Assembly: GCF_024259515.1 (NCBI RefSeq)
Contig: NZ_JANBWE010000001.1
Location: 186,001-250,000 of the forward strand
DNA from: Salirhabdus salicampi
GTDB lineage: Bacteria > Bacillota > Bacilli > Bacillales > Alkalibacillaceae
DNA: 64,000 bases
Reading direction: 5' to 3'
Each line of letters opens with the position of its first letter. Position 1 is the stretch's first letter. Positions 24,778 to 33,480 of this stretch are shown piece after piece. Made by a program: the position numbers and the translations under genes. Under the pieces are notes generated by a model that saw only the letters and a program-made list of their open reading frames with translations, made no database searches and had not been told where the DNA came from.

Positions 24778-26631
24778 TTACTCGTTAAGACGAATTTCCC
24801 CTGGTGTTATCATTTTAAAAGGAAAGGTTTCCACTGTATTGTCTTCTTTTACTACTTCTACTTCCATAAAGGTAGTACCTGCTGCATGTATGTTCAGTCC
24901 TGTAATTTTATAGATGTTATCATTAATTTGAAATGCTCGGTTTCTTTTCTCCCAATTTGGCGGCATCGAAAGGGTGACGTAAACATCTTTAATGTTTGCA
25001 TCCAATGATTTAATTTGAAATGTCATATCATTATACCCTGGTTGAAACGGTGTTATATCGACCTCAATTTTACGATTATCCCCACTGTGTTTATCTGCAT
25101 AAACTCCTTGTTCAGCTGCACCAGGTGAAGCTATAATTAGCGCAGACGCAATCAGAATAATGACTATACCAATACACAGCTCCGCTACAACTTGCGGTTG
25201 AACAGTAGTAGAACCTAGGCGAATCAATTTTCGATTATATAATGCAAAAATGCTCACTATGATGACGAGAATGATTTTAATTATTATAAATGTTCCCCAA
25301 TTGCTGCTCGCCCAGGAGGAAAAAGTGTAAGAGGGAACAAATTGAATTGACATCCAAATTCCGGTCACAATAGTAAGCATTACACTAATGAGAGCCCACT
25401 TGGAAAACTTTGTCAGTAATGCTTTCGTACGTACACCTGTAAGTAACCCAACTAACCCTCCAATCCAGATTCCGATGGAAAGAAGGTGTATTGAGTTCAT
25501 TGTTATATTAATCATCCCACCATATCTAGGATAAGATGAGTGCCCTGTATAAAAAGAAAATAATAATAAAGAGAGGGCGAATAATACGTAACGATACCTT
25601 TTAAACATAAAAGCACATAGTATGAAGAATACTTGTACGGTAGGGAATTGGAATATGTTTAATTTGATTAGTTCTTGAAAGCTTTCTACAGATAAAACGT
25701 TTATTGTATAAAGTAAGTATATAATGTATCCAAGGAGTGTAATAAATAGCAAACATAGATTAATCCAGTCTATCTTCTTATTATTAGTCCTTATTGCTAT
25801 GAACCGCTGGTAACAAGATAGGCCAAACAGTACCAGTATACCTCCAATCATCAGGAAGTGACTGAATTGTTTTGTATCGAAGTTGGTAATAAGTGATGGT
25901 TGATCTATCTCCTGTTGACCTTCTATTGAGGTAAATTCGTTTACGGCAAAATAAAAGATTCCCATTTTTTCTTCATTTTTGTCTGGATCTGCTGGACGGA
26001 CAAACCATGACAGTTGGTAACTCCCCATTTCAAGTGGTTCTTCCACATGTAGTGTTACATGGCTAGGGTCATTTGGGTCTACGATAGGTTCATTCATAAT
26101 CATTTGTTTTTGATCGTTAAATAAGCCCATCATTGCAACTTGAACAGGTTCGTTAAACCATAATTCGATTTCATCAACTTGTCCCTTAACTAAATCACCG
26201 TCTTTGGGCTTGGAAGTAATCAGTTTTAAATCTTTAGTTTCATTGTTTTCTTTATGAGTTGTACTTATGTAGAATTGAAAATTCTCCCTTATCACATCTC
26301 CGTCTTGAGCGATTGCCTCTATTTCGACACTATAATGGCCTGGACGTAACGTTCTATCAAACATAATTTCGATGTGAGTGTTACGTTCATTCCGTAAATG
26401 CACGTTACCGATATCTATCATTTCGTCATCCCTATTTATCGTGATAGATTCAGAATGGATTTCAATTGGGTCTTGAAACCAGATCTCAATTTTTTTTATG
26501 TTTTCCGTAACTTCACGATTGTTCTGGGGAGACGTTTTTTCAATGGAAGAGTGGGCGTAAATTTCAACAGGAAAAGCGAGACTATAAAGTATTAAGATAA
26601 TGAATAAATAAAATTTAACATGTAGATTCAT
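24778..26631 (-). CDS. CopC-CopD copper resistance/uptake fusion protein (YcnJ-like)
   Basis: The 617-residue protein has a signal peptide ending near YAHS, then a CopC domain beginning HSSIEKTSP (N-terminal His is the usual Cu(II) ligand). A second CopC-like beta domain follows (KPKDGDLVKGQVDEIELWFNE), then eight or so membrane helices forming a CopD domain (about 255-520) with HSSYPRYGGMIN. A soluble beta-rich tail ends the protein. Bacillus YcnJ has CopC-CopD in about 540 residues, so the extra length is the second CopC-like repeat. Likely handles copper import or periplasmic copper binding. Single gene, no copper-binding regulator seen nearby. Confidence 0.88.
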   Translation of the reverse strand: MNLHVKFYLFIILILYSLAFPVEIYAHSSIEKTSPQNNREVTENIKKIEIWFQDPIEIHSESITINRDDEMIDIGNVHLRNERNTHIEIMFDRTLRPGHYSVEIEAIAQDGDVIRENFQFYISTTHKENNETKDLKLITSKPKDGDLVKGQVDEIELWFNEPVQVAMMGLFNDQKQMIMNEPIVDPNDPSHVTLHVEEPLEMGSYQLSWFVRPADPDKNEEKMGIFYFAVNEFTSIEGQQEIDQPSLITNFDTKQFSHFLMIGGILVLFGLSCYQRFIAIRTNNKKIDWINLCLLFITLLGYIIYLLYTINVLSVESFQELIKLNIFQFPTVQVFFILCAFMFKRYRYVLFALSLLLFSFYTGHSSYPRYGGMINITMNSIHLLSIGIWIGGLVGLLTGVRTKALLTKFSKWALISVMLTIVTGIWMSIQFVPSYTFSSWASSNWGTFIIIKIILVIIVSIFALYNRKLIRLGSTTVQPQVVAELCIGIVIILIASALIIASPGAAEQGVYADKHSGDNRKIEVDITPFQPGYNDMTFQIKSLDANIKDVYVTLSMPPNWEKRNRAFQINDNIYKITGLNIHAAGTTFMEVEVVKEDNTVETFPFKMITPGEIRLNE

Positions 26632-26703
26632 TGATGAACACCACTTACTTTCTTTTTACTAGGTTATATATAGGCTACCATACAATAGGTTTTAACAAAA
26701 ACA

Positions 26704-26731
26704 AAAATAAAAACCCTCCAACAGGAGGGTT
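26704..26731 (-). terminator. Terminator of the lipoprotein/acidic-protein operon
   Basis: AACCCTCC (26712-26719) and GGAGGGTT (26724-26731) pair. On the minus strand the stem is followed by TTTATTTTTG. Confidence 0.8.
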
Positions 26732-26752
26732 ACTAATCATTACTTATAAAAA

Positions 26753-27592
26753 TTATTCGTCATCTTCGTCATCATCGTCTTCGTCATCATCTTCATCATC
26801 ATTATCTTTGTGTTCATCTTCACGCTCTTCGCCTTCGCGTTCTTCATCTTTGCGTTCATCTTCACGCTCTTCGTCTTCGCGTTCTTCATCGTCATCATCA
26901 TCTTTTTTGTGACCCTTTTTCTTACCTTTTCCTTTATTCGCTTTTTTATCAGCTTTCTTTTCCGCCTTTTCCGCTTTCTTTTCCGCTTTTTCTAGTGCTT
27001 TTTCAGCCTTTTTTTCAGCCTTCTCTAATGCTTTTTCTACTTCTTCTTCAGTTTCCGCTTCTTCTAAAGCTTTATTTGCTTTATCTAGAGCTTTTTGTAG
27101 TTTAGTAACAGCTTTTTCTTGGTGTTTTAATGCGTTTTGAATACTATTTTTTGCAGCCTGTGGTAAATCTTCACGTTCTAATAACGTATTTAACTGTTCT
27201 GTACGTTTTTGAACATTTTCTGTAACAACTCTCTCAATTTCAGATAAATCTTCGCCTTTTTCCTCTGCTTCTGTTAACACTCTTTCTGCTTCACTAACGT
27301 TCTCTTCAGCATCTTCAAGTAATTCTTCTGCTTTTTCCTCATCGCCTGTCTCAATGACGAGTTCAGCTTCTTTTAATCTTTTATCGGCATATTCATCTTG
27401 AAGAATGACCTTATCAACCGAATCCTCGGTTAACGCATATTCTGCGTCTTCCATTTCACGTGTCGTGTCGTAAAGATCTGAATCAGGGCTTACAACTTCT
27501 ATTTCACGCTCATCTGTTTCATGTTCATCGGCGAATACTTGTCCTCCGGTTATAATAGCAAAACTTAAGACAATACTTGTTAGTTTTTTCAT
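26753..27592 (-). CDS. Exported DUF5667-like coiled-coil protein with Lys/Ala and acidic low-complexity tail
   Basis: The 279-residue protein has a signal peptide ending GGQVFADE, a helical domain (about 35-170) with DRLxxAE/LEDAEENVSEAERVL heptads characteristic of DUF5667-type regions, then an A/E/K-rich repeat (EKAEKKAEKALEKAEKKAEK). Past a basic stretch GKGKKKGHKK comes a highly acidic tail of about 55 residues of D/E/R. Such tails are typical of secreted polyelectrolyte proteins. ATG 27592 follows AAGGAG; GTG 27601 lies in that site. Second gene of the c-di-GMP-regulated operon. Internal repeats may vary in length. Confidence 0.75.
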   Translation of the reverse strand: MKKLTSIVLSFAIITGGQVFADEHETDEREIEVVSPDSDLYDTTREMEDAEYALTEDSVDKVILQDEYADKRLKEAELVIETGDEEKAEELLEDAEENVSEAERVLTEAEEKGEDLSEIERVVTENVQKRTEQLNTLLEREDLPQAAKNSIQNALKHQEKAVTKLQKALDKANKALEEAETEEEVEKALEKAEKKAEKALEKAEKKAEKAEKKADKKANKGKGKKKGHKKDDDDDEEREDEEREDERKDEEREGEEREDEHKDNDDEDDDEDDDDEDDE

Positions 27593-27606
27593 AATATACA
27601 CTCCTT

Positions 27607-28128
27607 TTAATTTATGGTTATATTCGTTTTGAATTGGTTTATACTTTCTGCAGCTGCCTCATCGTACTTGGCTACAGGCGTTTTAAAACTGTAGATATAC
27701 GTATGATGATCTTGCTTTTCTAAGTAAATATCAGTTCGAATACTACTTTTTCGCTTTGATTTAAAGGATATTTGGTTTGCGCTGTTTTGAATAATCTCTA
27801 CGTTTCCTGAGGCGGTTTTTAGTTCTTGTTTAATTTCATCAAAGTTTTTCTCTGTATTGACTGATGTTATGATGGCTGTTGACTGTTCATTTTGAAAGGA
27901 TACGATAAGCTTATGTTCATCCTTTTTCTCTTCATCAACGTTCCAACTATCAGTTTCATATACTATTAGGTTGAAATCATCGTTATCGTATAACACTTCT
28001 TGTTCTTCTTTTCGATCATCAAACTTGTTTTGATGATTCTCATCTCGTTGATTCTCATTCTTACATGCTGCGAGAACGATGACCAATAAGAACATGAAGA
28101 TTAAGCTTAACAATATGTGCCGCTTCAA
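27607..28128 (-). CDS. Lipoprotein, first gene of c-di-GMP riboswitch operon
   Basis: The 173-residue predicted lipoprotein has a signal peptide with lipobox VLAAC, a low-complexity acidic linker (NENQRDENHQNKFDDRKEEQE), then a globular domain (DFNLIVYETDSWNVDEE ... YSFKTPV) of no family I recognise. The start is TTG 28128, six nt from GGAGGGG; the preceding TTG 28131 is possible. It lies 14 nt upstream of the acidic exported protein gene and directly downstream of the aptamer/terminator pair, so the two surface proteins are co-regulated by c-di-GMP. Confidence 0.75.
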   Translation of the reverse strand: MKRHILLSLIFMFLLVIVLAACKNENQRDENHQNKFDDRKEEQEVLYDNDDFNLIVYETDSWNVDEEKKDEHKLIVSFQNEQSTAIITSVNTEKNFDEIKQELKTASGNVEIIQNSANQISFKSKRKSSIRTDIYLEKQDHHTYIYSFKTPVAKYDEAAAESINQFKTNITIN

Positions 28129-28149
28129 CAATTCCCCTCCCTACCTATC

Positions 28150-28186
28150 TTAATAAAAAACACATCCGCTTACGTGGATGTGTTTA
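28150..28186 (-). terminator. Riboswitch expression-platform terminator
   Basis: ACACATCC (28160-28167) pairs with GGATGTGT (28176-28183). On the minus strand the stem is followed by TTTTTTATTA. It lies between the aptamer and the lipoprotein start. Confidence 0.85.
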
Positions 28187-28193
28187 TCCAGTA

Positions 28194-28272
28194 ACCGGTA
28201 GCTGGCTGGCATAGGTGTAATCCATTAGCCCCTATAGCTTTGCGTCCTTAGTTTTCACTAAGTTTGCCATTA
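28194..28272 (-). promoter_or_regulatory. c-di-GMP-I (GEMM-I) riboswitch aptamer upstream of lipoprotein operon
   Basis: On the minus strand GGCAAAC (28268-28262) is followed by the hairpin CTTAGT-GAAA-ACTAAG, GGACGCAAAGCTATAGGGGC, then CCAGCCAGCTACC, matching the c-di-GMP-I consensus. The arrangement equals that at 20584: GGACGCAAAGC core, GAAA tetraloop receptor and distal GCCAGC/GCTACCG segment. A terminator follows about 10 nt later and the lipoprotein start is 22 nt beyond it. Confidence 0.92.
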
Positions 28273-28635
28273 AACAATTAACTGTATTTTAGTACCCCTT
28301 AAATCTACTACAATATACGAAGCCTTAAATGCTCTTTTGGGGGTGTGGGAAAAAACTTTTTTTAATTGTTAAGCATATTATAGTTGAAATCGTTTTGAAG
28401 ACAAGCACATCTTTAAAAATGATTCAATCTCCCTATATGGAAGTGGAAATAACTTTCATATATATCGACGTTGACTATGGCTTCCTTTTTGACTTGCACA
28501 GCATACATACCTTATTTTGAGTAGGAGATAATATAAGATAGCCTTTCATATTAATGGAAATATGTTTATAGTGGTTATGGTCTGGTTAAATAAAATAGGG
28601 AAGCAGTTATTCGTGGCACAAAGGGGAACATATTT
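28273..28635. other. Intergenic region before mgtE
   Basis: About 360 bp between the minus-strand riboswitch and mgtE hold the promoters for both. A 63-codon plus-strand frame at 28329-28520 has no ribosome binding site and poor protein character, so it is not called. No M-box magnesium riboswitch was recognised. Confidence 0.4.
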
Positions 28636-29982
28636 ATGGCAGAGCATAATACGAAAGATCATATTATTGACATACTCCACAAATCACGAAAGAACGATTT
28701 TCAATCTGTTCTAGATGAATTACAACCGTATGATATTGCTCGTATATATGAGTTGCTAGAGGCGAAACAACAAGTTCAATTTTTGCTTTTATTAGAAACT
28801 GAACAATTAGCAGACTTAATTCAAGAATTAGACAAAGAAAAACAACTAGAAGTATTAACCAAATTAGGGATTGAAAAATCTGCTAAAGTAATGGATTTAA
28901 TGGACAATGATGATATTGCAAGTATGATTGGAGAATTAGACGAAGAGCAAGTTGAAACTCTCCTGTCAGGAATGAAAACAGAAGAATCCAAAATTGTTCA
29001 GAATTTAATGAACTACCCTCCTGAAACAGCAGGGCGGTTAATGACAAATCGTTTTGTGTGGATACCGAAACATTATACGGTGAGACAAACGGTTGAAAAA
29101 TTAAAATCATTTGCCGAACTAGCTGAAACCATTAATTATTTATATGTAATTGACGAAGCAAAACGTTTAGTTGGTGTTGTTTCATATCGAGAAATAATTT
29201 TAGCTGATATTGAAGCAAAGATAGAAGACATTATGTTTACTAGAGTGATTTCTGTTAATGCCGATACTGACCAGGAAGAGGTAGCACAGCTTATTGAAAG
29301 GTATGATTTCGTCGCAATCCCAGTTGTTGGTCAAAATGATATACTTTTAGGGATTGTTACCGTAGATGATATTATTGATGTTGTCATAAAAGAGGCGAAT
29401 GAGGATATTGAAAAATTATCAGCATCAGGTAAAGAAATTGATTTTGATACAAAAGCCTTTGTTGCTGCGTATCGTCGCTTACCTTGGCTCATTGTGTTAC
29501 TTTTTATTGGGGTTGTTTCAGGTACAATCATTAGTCAATTTGAAGAAACCCTGTCTCGCGTTGTGGCATTATCCTTTTTCATGCCAATGATTGCAGGCAT
29601 GACGGGGAATACAGGTACACAATCATTAGCAGTTGTAGTTCGTGGTCTTATACAAAAGGATATACATAAATCGGTCGTGACCAAATTAATTTTACGGGAG
29701 TTTGGTGTAGGGATAATCATTGGTACTGTTTGCGGCCTATTAATTGCAATTATTGCATACGTATGGCAAGACAATCCGTTTCTCGGTCTTGTTGTTGGAA
29801 GTTCACTTGTTATCACATTAATTATAGGGACGTTAGCGGGAACAATTATTCCGATCATATTGTATAAATTAAATGTCGATCCAGCAATTGCATCAGGGCC
29901 ATTAATTACTACCGTTAATGATATATTATCCTTGTTTATCTATTTTGGTATAGCAACCGCGTTTATTGCACATTTAACGTAA
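28636..29982 (+). CDS. mgtE: MgtE magnesium transporter
   Basis: The 448-residue protein has an N-terminal MgtE helical domain (about 25-125, LDELQPYDIARIYELLEAKQQ), two CBS domains (about 135-250) that sense Mg2+, a connecting helix, then five membrane helices (about 290-445) including the pore motif FMPMIAGMTGNTGTQSLAV. Length and domain order are standard for the homodimeric, Mg2+-gated channel. The start follows AAGGGG at about 28620. The stop codon lies at the edge of a shared terminator. Confidence 0.95.
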   Translation: MAEHNTKDHIIDILHKSRKNDFQSVLDELQPYDIARIYELLEAKQQVQFLLLLETEQLADLIQELDKEKQLEVLTKLGIEKSAKVMDLMDNDDIASMIGELDEEQVETLLSGMKTEESKIVQNLMNYPPETAGRLMTNRFVWIPKHYTVRQTVEKLKSFAELAETINYLYVIDEAKRLVGVVSYREIILADIEAKIEDIMFTRVISVNADTDQEEVAQLIERYDFVAIPVVGQNDILLGIVTVDDIIDVVIKEANEDIEKLSASGKEIDFDTKAFVAAYRRLPWLIVLLFIGVVSGTIISQFEETLSRVVALSFFMPMIAGMTGNTGTQSLAVVVRGLIQKDIHKSVVTKLILREFGVGIIIGTVCGLLIAIIAYVWQDNPFLGLVVGSSLVITLIIGTLAGTIIPIILYKLNVDPAIASGPLITTVNDILSLFIYFGIATAFIAHLT

Positions 29983-30011
29983 AAAAGCTGTGATTTACTC
30001 ACAGCTTTTTT
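29981..30011. terminator. Bidirectional terminator shared by mgtE and yqxD-like gene
   Basis: A 13-bp perfect stem (29981-29993 with 29999-30011), 5-nt loop, A-run on one side and T-run on the other. It overlaps both convergent stop codons. Confidence 0.87.
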
Positions 30012-30447
30012 CTGTTAAAATGTTTCGAAGTAAATGGGAAAAATTTTCTTTATCTTCATTTGTCAAAGCTTTTGGCCCTTTAGTCTTTGCCCCACTACGC
30101 CTAGCCTTTGCATGAGCGTGTCGGGTATTTAATAATTGATCAATATTCTTTTGTGAAAAAATAAATCCTTTATGGTGAAGAACCGTACAACCTTTTCCTA
30201 GACCAAGTGCTGCTAGGCCATAGTCCTGAGTTACAATAATATCTCCCTTTTGTGCTAACTGTAAAATATGATAATCAACAGAATCAGCACCAGTATCAAC
30301 ATATTTCGTTGATACACCTTCAGGATCAGGGCTATGAGAAAAATGTGAATAACTTTTGACCAACAAAACTGGCACTTGAAATTGTTTTGCTTCATGGATA
30401 ATTTCTGATTTTACAGGGCATGCGTCTGCATCAACGTAGATTTCCAT
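29995..30447 (-). CDS. YaiI/YqxD-family protein (DUF188, PIN-like fold)
   Basis: The 150-residue protein begins [19 protein letters not shown], the defining motif of the YaiI/YqxD family, with acidic residues and [13 protein letters not shown] in the second half, suggesting a PIN-type nuclease-like active site. No biochemical role is established. It is convergent with mgtE, and the common terminator begins within its stop. The start ATG 30447 has a purine-rich site upstream. Confidence 0.92.
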   Translation of the reverse strand: MEIYVDADACPVKSEIIHEAKQFQVPVLLVKSYSHFSHSPDPEGVSTKYVDTGADSVDYHILQLAQKGDIIVTQDYGLAALGLGKGCTVLHHKGFIFSQKNIDQLLNTRHAHAKARRSGAKTKGPKALTNEDKENFSHLLRNILTEKSCE

Positions 30448-30516
30448 AATTCCGCCCTCTTTCCAAAGAATGTACTATAATTAGAATATCATGTTTGTCA
30501 CCGAGGAGGAAGGTCA

Positions 30517-30981
30517 ATGAACAACGTGACGATTATACCGTTTGCCCCGAAATACGCGAACGATTTTCGGAAGATATCCTACGAATGGCTAGAGAAATAT
30601 GTAACAGTATTGCCAGAGGATGAAGAGTTATTACAGGATCCACAAGGAGCAATTATTGATCAGGGCGGTTTTATCTTCTTTGCAAAATATGAACAGCACA
30701 TTGTCGGAACTGTCTCAATACTTAAAGTAGATCATGATACAGTCGAACTTGCAAAATTAGGAGTTACTGAAGATTATAAAGGGTTAAAAATAGGGAAGGC
30801 ATTAATGGAGTACAGTATTCAAAAAGCAATAGAATTGAATATGAAGAGAATGATTTTATATACAAATGAAAATTTAGAAACAGCATTACGAATGTATGAA
30901 AAGTACGGATTTAAAAAGGTGTCGGGCCAAATATCGAAGTATATAGAGACTGACTTTAAAATGGAATTACATTTATGTTAG
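30517..30981 (+). CDS. GNAT-family acetyltransferase
   Basis: The 154-residue protein contains VTEDYKGLKIGKALMEYSIQKA, the acetyl-CoA-binding loop (QxxGxGxxL variant with LKIGKAL), a preceding beta strand VELAKLGV and TNENLETALRMYEKYGFKKV near the end, a full GNAT fold. Substrate unknown. ATG 30517 follows GAGGAGGAAGG. It precedes the Zur-box operon with no terminator recognised between. Confidence 0.88.
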   Translation: MNNVTIIPFAPKYANDFRKISYEWLEKYVTVLPEDEELLQDPQGAIIDQGGFIFFAKYEQHIVGTVSILKVDHDTVELAKLGVTEDYKGLKIGKALMEYSIQKAIELNMKRMILYTNENLETALRMYEKYGFKKVSGQISKYIETDFKMELHLC

Positions 30982-31021
30982 ACAGATTTCCACCATTTTG
31001 TTCCATTTAAATTGTATTTAA

Positions 31022-31045
31022 AAATCGTAATGATTACGATATAAT
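31022..31045 (+). promoter_or_regulatory. Zur box overlapping a -10 element
   Basis: AAATCGTAATGATTACGAT at 31022-31040 contains the 15-bp core palindrome TCGTAAT-G-ATTACGA, matching the Bacillus Zur consensus. A TATAAT -10 hexamer starts at 31040, so zinc-loaded Zur would block transcription of the permease operon starting at 31082. Confidence 0.88.
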
Positions 31046-31081
31046 ACTTGTAATTTGGAATAAAAATAATGGAGGGCGAAA

Positions 31082-32083
31082 ATGGGAAGACTAGTCCAAG
31101 CGAACTTCGCAAATATATTGGTAGCCATAATCATGTTTAGTTTGGTTTATATAACTGTATTGCAACATTCCATTGATACCTTTCTGACGTTACCGGCGTC
31201 ATTTTATAATTTAAATACAATATTTTTAAGCATCCTTATAGAAGCTGTACCATTTGTACTCATTGGAGTTTTAATTGCCGGAATGATTCAAATTTTTATC
31301 ACTGAGGACCATATAAAAAGATGGATTCCCAAAAATAAATTTGCAGCTGTTACAATGGGCTGTGTTGTTGGTGCAAGTTTTCCAGCCTGTGAATGTGGAA
31401 TTGTTCCTATTATTCGTAGATTACTAGGAAAAGGTGTACCTATATATGCAGCGGTGGGGTTTCTCTTAACAGGTCCGCTTATTAACCCAATTGTTATCCT
31501 TTCTACGTATATGGCATTTGGGAATGAATTAAAAGTGGCCCTAAATCGAATGGTTTTTGGTTTTATTATTGCTATGATTATTGGTTTCATTGTGAGCTTA
31601 TTTTTCAAGAACAATCCGTTAAAACCGTCAGAGCAGCAGTCCAATATACAGACAACTTCAGATTATAAAGCTCCGTTTACGAAAAAATTAGTTAGTATGA
31701 TGAAACATTCCATTGATGAGTTTTTTGATATGGGTAAGTACTTAATTATTGGGGCATTTTTAGCTGCTTTTGTACAAACTTATGTGGCAACAGGTACTTT
31801 GCTCGAAATCGGTACAGGTCTTGTTTCTTCAACGGTCGTTATGATGGGACTAGCCTACTTACTTTCACTTTGTTCAGAAGCGGATGCTTTCATTGGTGCA
31901 TCATTTAAGAATTTATTCCCAACGACAGCTATTATGGGCTTCTTAATTTATGGCCCAATGCTTGATTTGAAAAATACGATAATGATGTTACATTACTTTA
32001 AAGCTCGATTTGTCGTTGTTTTTTCATTATTAGTGACAGTGATAGTATTCGTTACATTAATAGCCTTTCAAGGGTTTATGTAA
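31082..32083 (+). CDS. YraQ/YcgR-type permease (DUF318 family), Zur-regulated
   Basis: The 333-residue protein has eight or so membrane helices. The motif VVGASFPACECGIVPIIRRLLGKGVP and a second cysteine-containing repeat SLCSEADAFIGASF (C-E-A-D-A) are the paired half motifs of the DUF318 permeases, relatives of ArsP. The Zur box ahead suggests a role under zinc limitation. The family also includes organoarsenical and other exporters, so substrate is inferred. ATG 31082 follows GGAGGG. The downstream gene is 13 nt away. Confidence 0.88.
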   Translation: MGRLVQANFANILVAIIMFSLVYITVLQHSIDTFLTLPASFYNLNTIFLSILIEAVPFVLIGVLIAGMIQIFITEDHIKRWIPKNKFAAVTMGCVVGASFPACECGIVPIIRRLLGKGVPIYAAVGFLLTGPLINPIVILSTYMAFGNELKVALNRMVFGFIIAMIIGFIVSLFFKNNPLKPSEQQSNIQTTSDYKAPFTKKLVSMMKHSIDEFFDMGKYLIIGAFLAAFVQTYVATGTLLEIGTGLVSSTVVMMGLAYLLSLCSEADAFIGASFKNLFPTTAIMGFLIYGPMLDLKNTIMMLHYFKARFVVVFSLLVTVIVFVTLIAFQGFM

Positions 32084-32096
32084 GGAGGGGTGCATT

Positions 32097-33080
32097 TTGA
32101 AATTTAATGGTCAACAATTATTGAGGGCAATTGTTTTACTGGCATTCACCTATTTTCTCATTCATCTTCATATATCTGGTGATATCTTAAAGTATATTAA
32201 TCCAAAATATAAACAATTAAGTCAAATAGGGGCATTGCTCTTTTTCGTATTGTTCCTTGTTCAAATTACACAGATTCGGGTAGAAAAAGCACAAGGAGAC
32301 TGTACGAATCACCATCATTGTCATCATGATCATAGCCATGATCAAGGTGGCAAATGGAGAAGAGGGTTCTCATATGGTGTCATTATATTTCCACTTTTAA
32401 CTGGATTTATGCTACCTCCTAAGACGTTAGATGCGTCAGTTGCAGCGAAGAAGGGAGCAATGGTTTCATTAACAAATCAAGTCACCAAGCCAGCCAATAA
32501 CAGTACGAAAGATGAGCAACCTTTACTAGAACCTGGTGCTGAAAAATCTCCAAAGGCACAAGTAGATAAAGTAGCACAGCCTGAAAATCCTGAAGTGAGT
32601 GACGGGCAAGATGGGCAAATTGACGATGAAATAGATCCAAATCTTTATTCCAACAAAATGACTGAAGAGGAATATGGAGAAATTAGAACAGGTATAAGAG
32701 ATTCGAATTCAACTATTAACATGACCGAATCTGTTTATTCTATATATTATGAGGAAATCAACTCTAACATCGAATATTATGAAGGTCGAAACGTTACGAT
32801 TGAAGGTTTTGTGTATAAAGAAGAAGAATTTGGGGAATCAGAACTTGTTCTTGCTCGATTTCTTATTACACATTGTGTCGCCGATGCAAGTATTGTCGGA
32901 TTTTTATCGGAAGTTCCGGAAGCAGCATCAATAGATGAAGATACATGGCTGAGAGTTGAAGGAACATTTAGTACGGGTGATTATCAAGGAACGCCACTCC
33001 CTTCAATACAAGTGACAAGTTGGGAAATAATTGATGAACCGGAGCAGCCATATATTTATTATCCGATTATTGATGGGTAG
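32097..33080 (+). CDS. TIGR03943/YcgQ-type partner with histidine-rich loop
   Basis: The 327-residue protein has two or three N-terminal membrane helices with the histidine-rich stretch NHHHCHHDHSHD at about 75-90, an obvious zinc-binding element. A hydrophilic linker follows (about 115-220), then a C-terminal OB-like domain (VTIEGFVYKEEEFGESELVLARFLITHCVADASIVGF) that I associate with TIGR03943. It is translated from TTG 32097, 13 nt after the permease stop, after AAGGAGGGG. The permease-partner pair under Zur is known from other Bacillus. Confidence 0.85.
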   Translation: MKFNGQQLLRAIVLLAFTYFLIHLHISGDILKYINPKYKQLSQIGALLFFVLFLVQITQIRVEKAQGDCTNHHHCHHDHSHDQGGKWRRGFSYGVIIFPLLTGFMLPPKTLDASVAAKKGAMVSLTNQVTKPANNSTKDEQPLLEPGAEKSPKAQVDKVAQPENPEVSDGQDGQIDDEIDPNLYSNKMTEEEYGEIRTGIRDSNSTINMTESVYSIYYEEINSNIEYYEGRNVTIEGFVYKEEEFGESELVLARFLITHCVADASIVGFLSEVPEAASIDEDTWLRVEGTFSTGDYQGTPLPSIQVTSWEIIDEPEQPYIYYPIIDG

Positions 33081-33187
33081 AAAGCTGGCAAACATAGCTA
33101 TTTTTTTATCGCGTATAGAATTGGCCTCTTTTTAAAAAATAAAAAAGAGAAATGTATTTTCTCACGAACCTCTAGGGGGGAATCATT

Positions 33188-33439
33188 ATGAGTAAACATC
33201 GTATACTCGTACCTGAGGCAAGAGAAGAGGTAAATCAGTTAAAGGCAAAAGTTGCGCATACGACTGATCCTAATGAAGCGAAATATGAAATTGCAAAGGA
33301 ACATGGCATTCATCTTCGTAGAGGGTATAATGGAGATTTAAAGGCGAAAGATGCCGGTAAAGTTGGTGGCAATATCGGGGGAAGCATGGTTCGAGAATTT
33401 GTGGAAATCGCGAAACAAAACTTAACGAATGAGGAATAA
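33188..33439 (+). CDS. Alpha/beta-type small acid-soluble spore protein
   Basis: The 83-residue spore DNA-binding protein contains YEIAKEHGIHL (EIA is the germination-protease cleavage motif) and GYNGDLKAKDAGKVGGNIGG, the conserved DNA-binding segment of the alpha/beta SASPs. It is longer at the N-terminus than most (about 65-70). Such proteins saturate spore DNA and protect it against UV and heat. The start follows AGGGGGGAA. Forespore-specific expression is expected, but no sigma-G site was assigned. A strong terminator follows. Confidence 0.92.
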   Translation: MSKHRILVPEAREEVNQLKAKVAHTTDPNEAKYEIAKEHGIHLRRGYNGDLKAKDAGKVGGNIGGSMVREFVEIAKQNLTNEE

Positions 33440-33441
33440 AG

Positions 33442-33480
33442 AAAAAAGGACTTGCATGATGATCATGCAAGTCCTTTTTT
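33442..33480. terminator. Strong bidirectional intrinsic terminator
   Basis: An 18-bp perfect inverted repeat (33442-33459 with 33463-33480) with a TGA loop. It overlaps the stop codon of the convergent bacilliredoxin gene. Confidence 0.9.

Noticed and set aside
28329-28520. 63-codon plus-strand open frame before mgtE.
   Set aside because: No ribosome binding site, cysteine- and isoleucine-rich random-looking product, and it lies in a promoter-bearing gap.
28273-28635. Possible M-box magnesium riboswitch before mgtE.
   Set aside because: No conserved M-box segments could be located.
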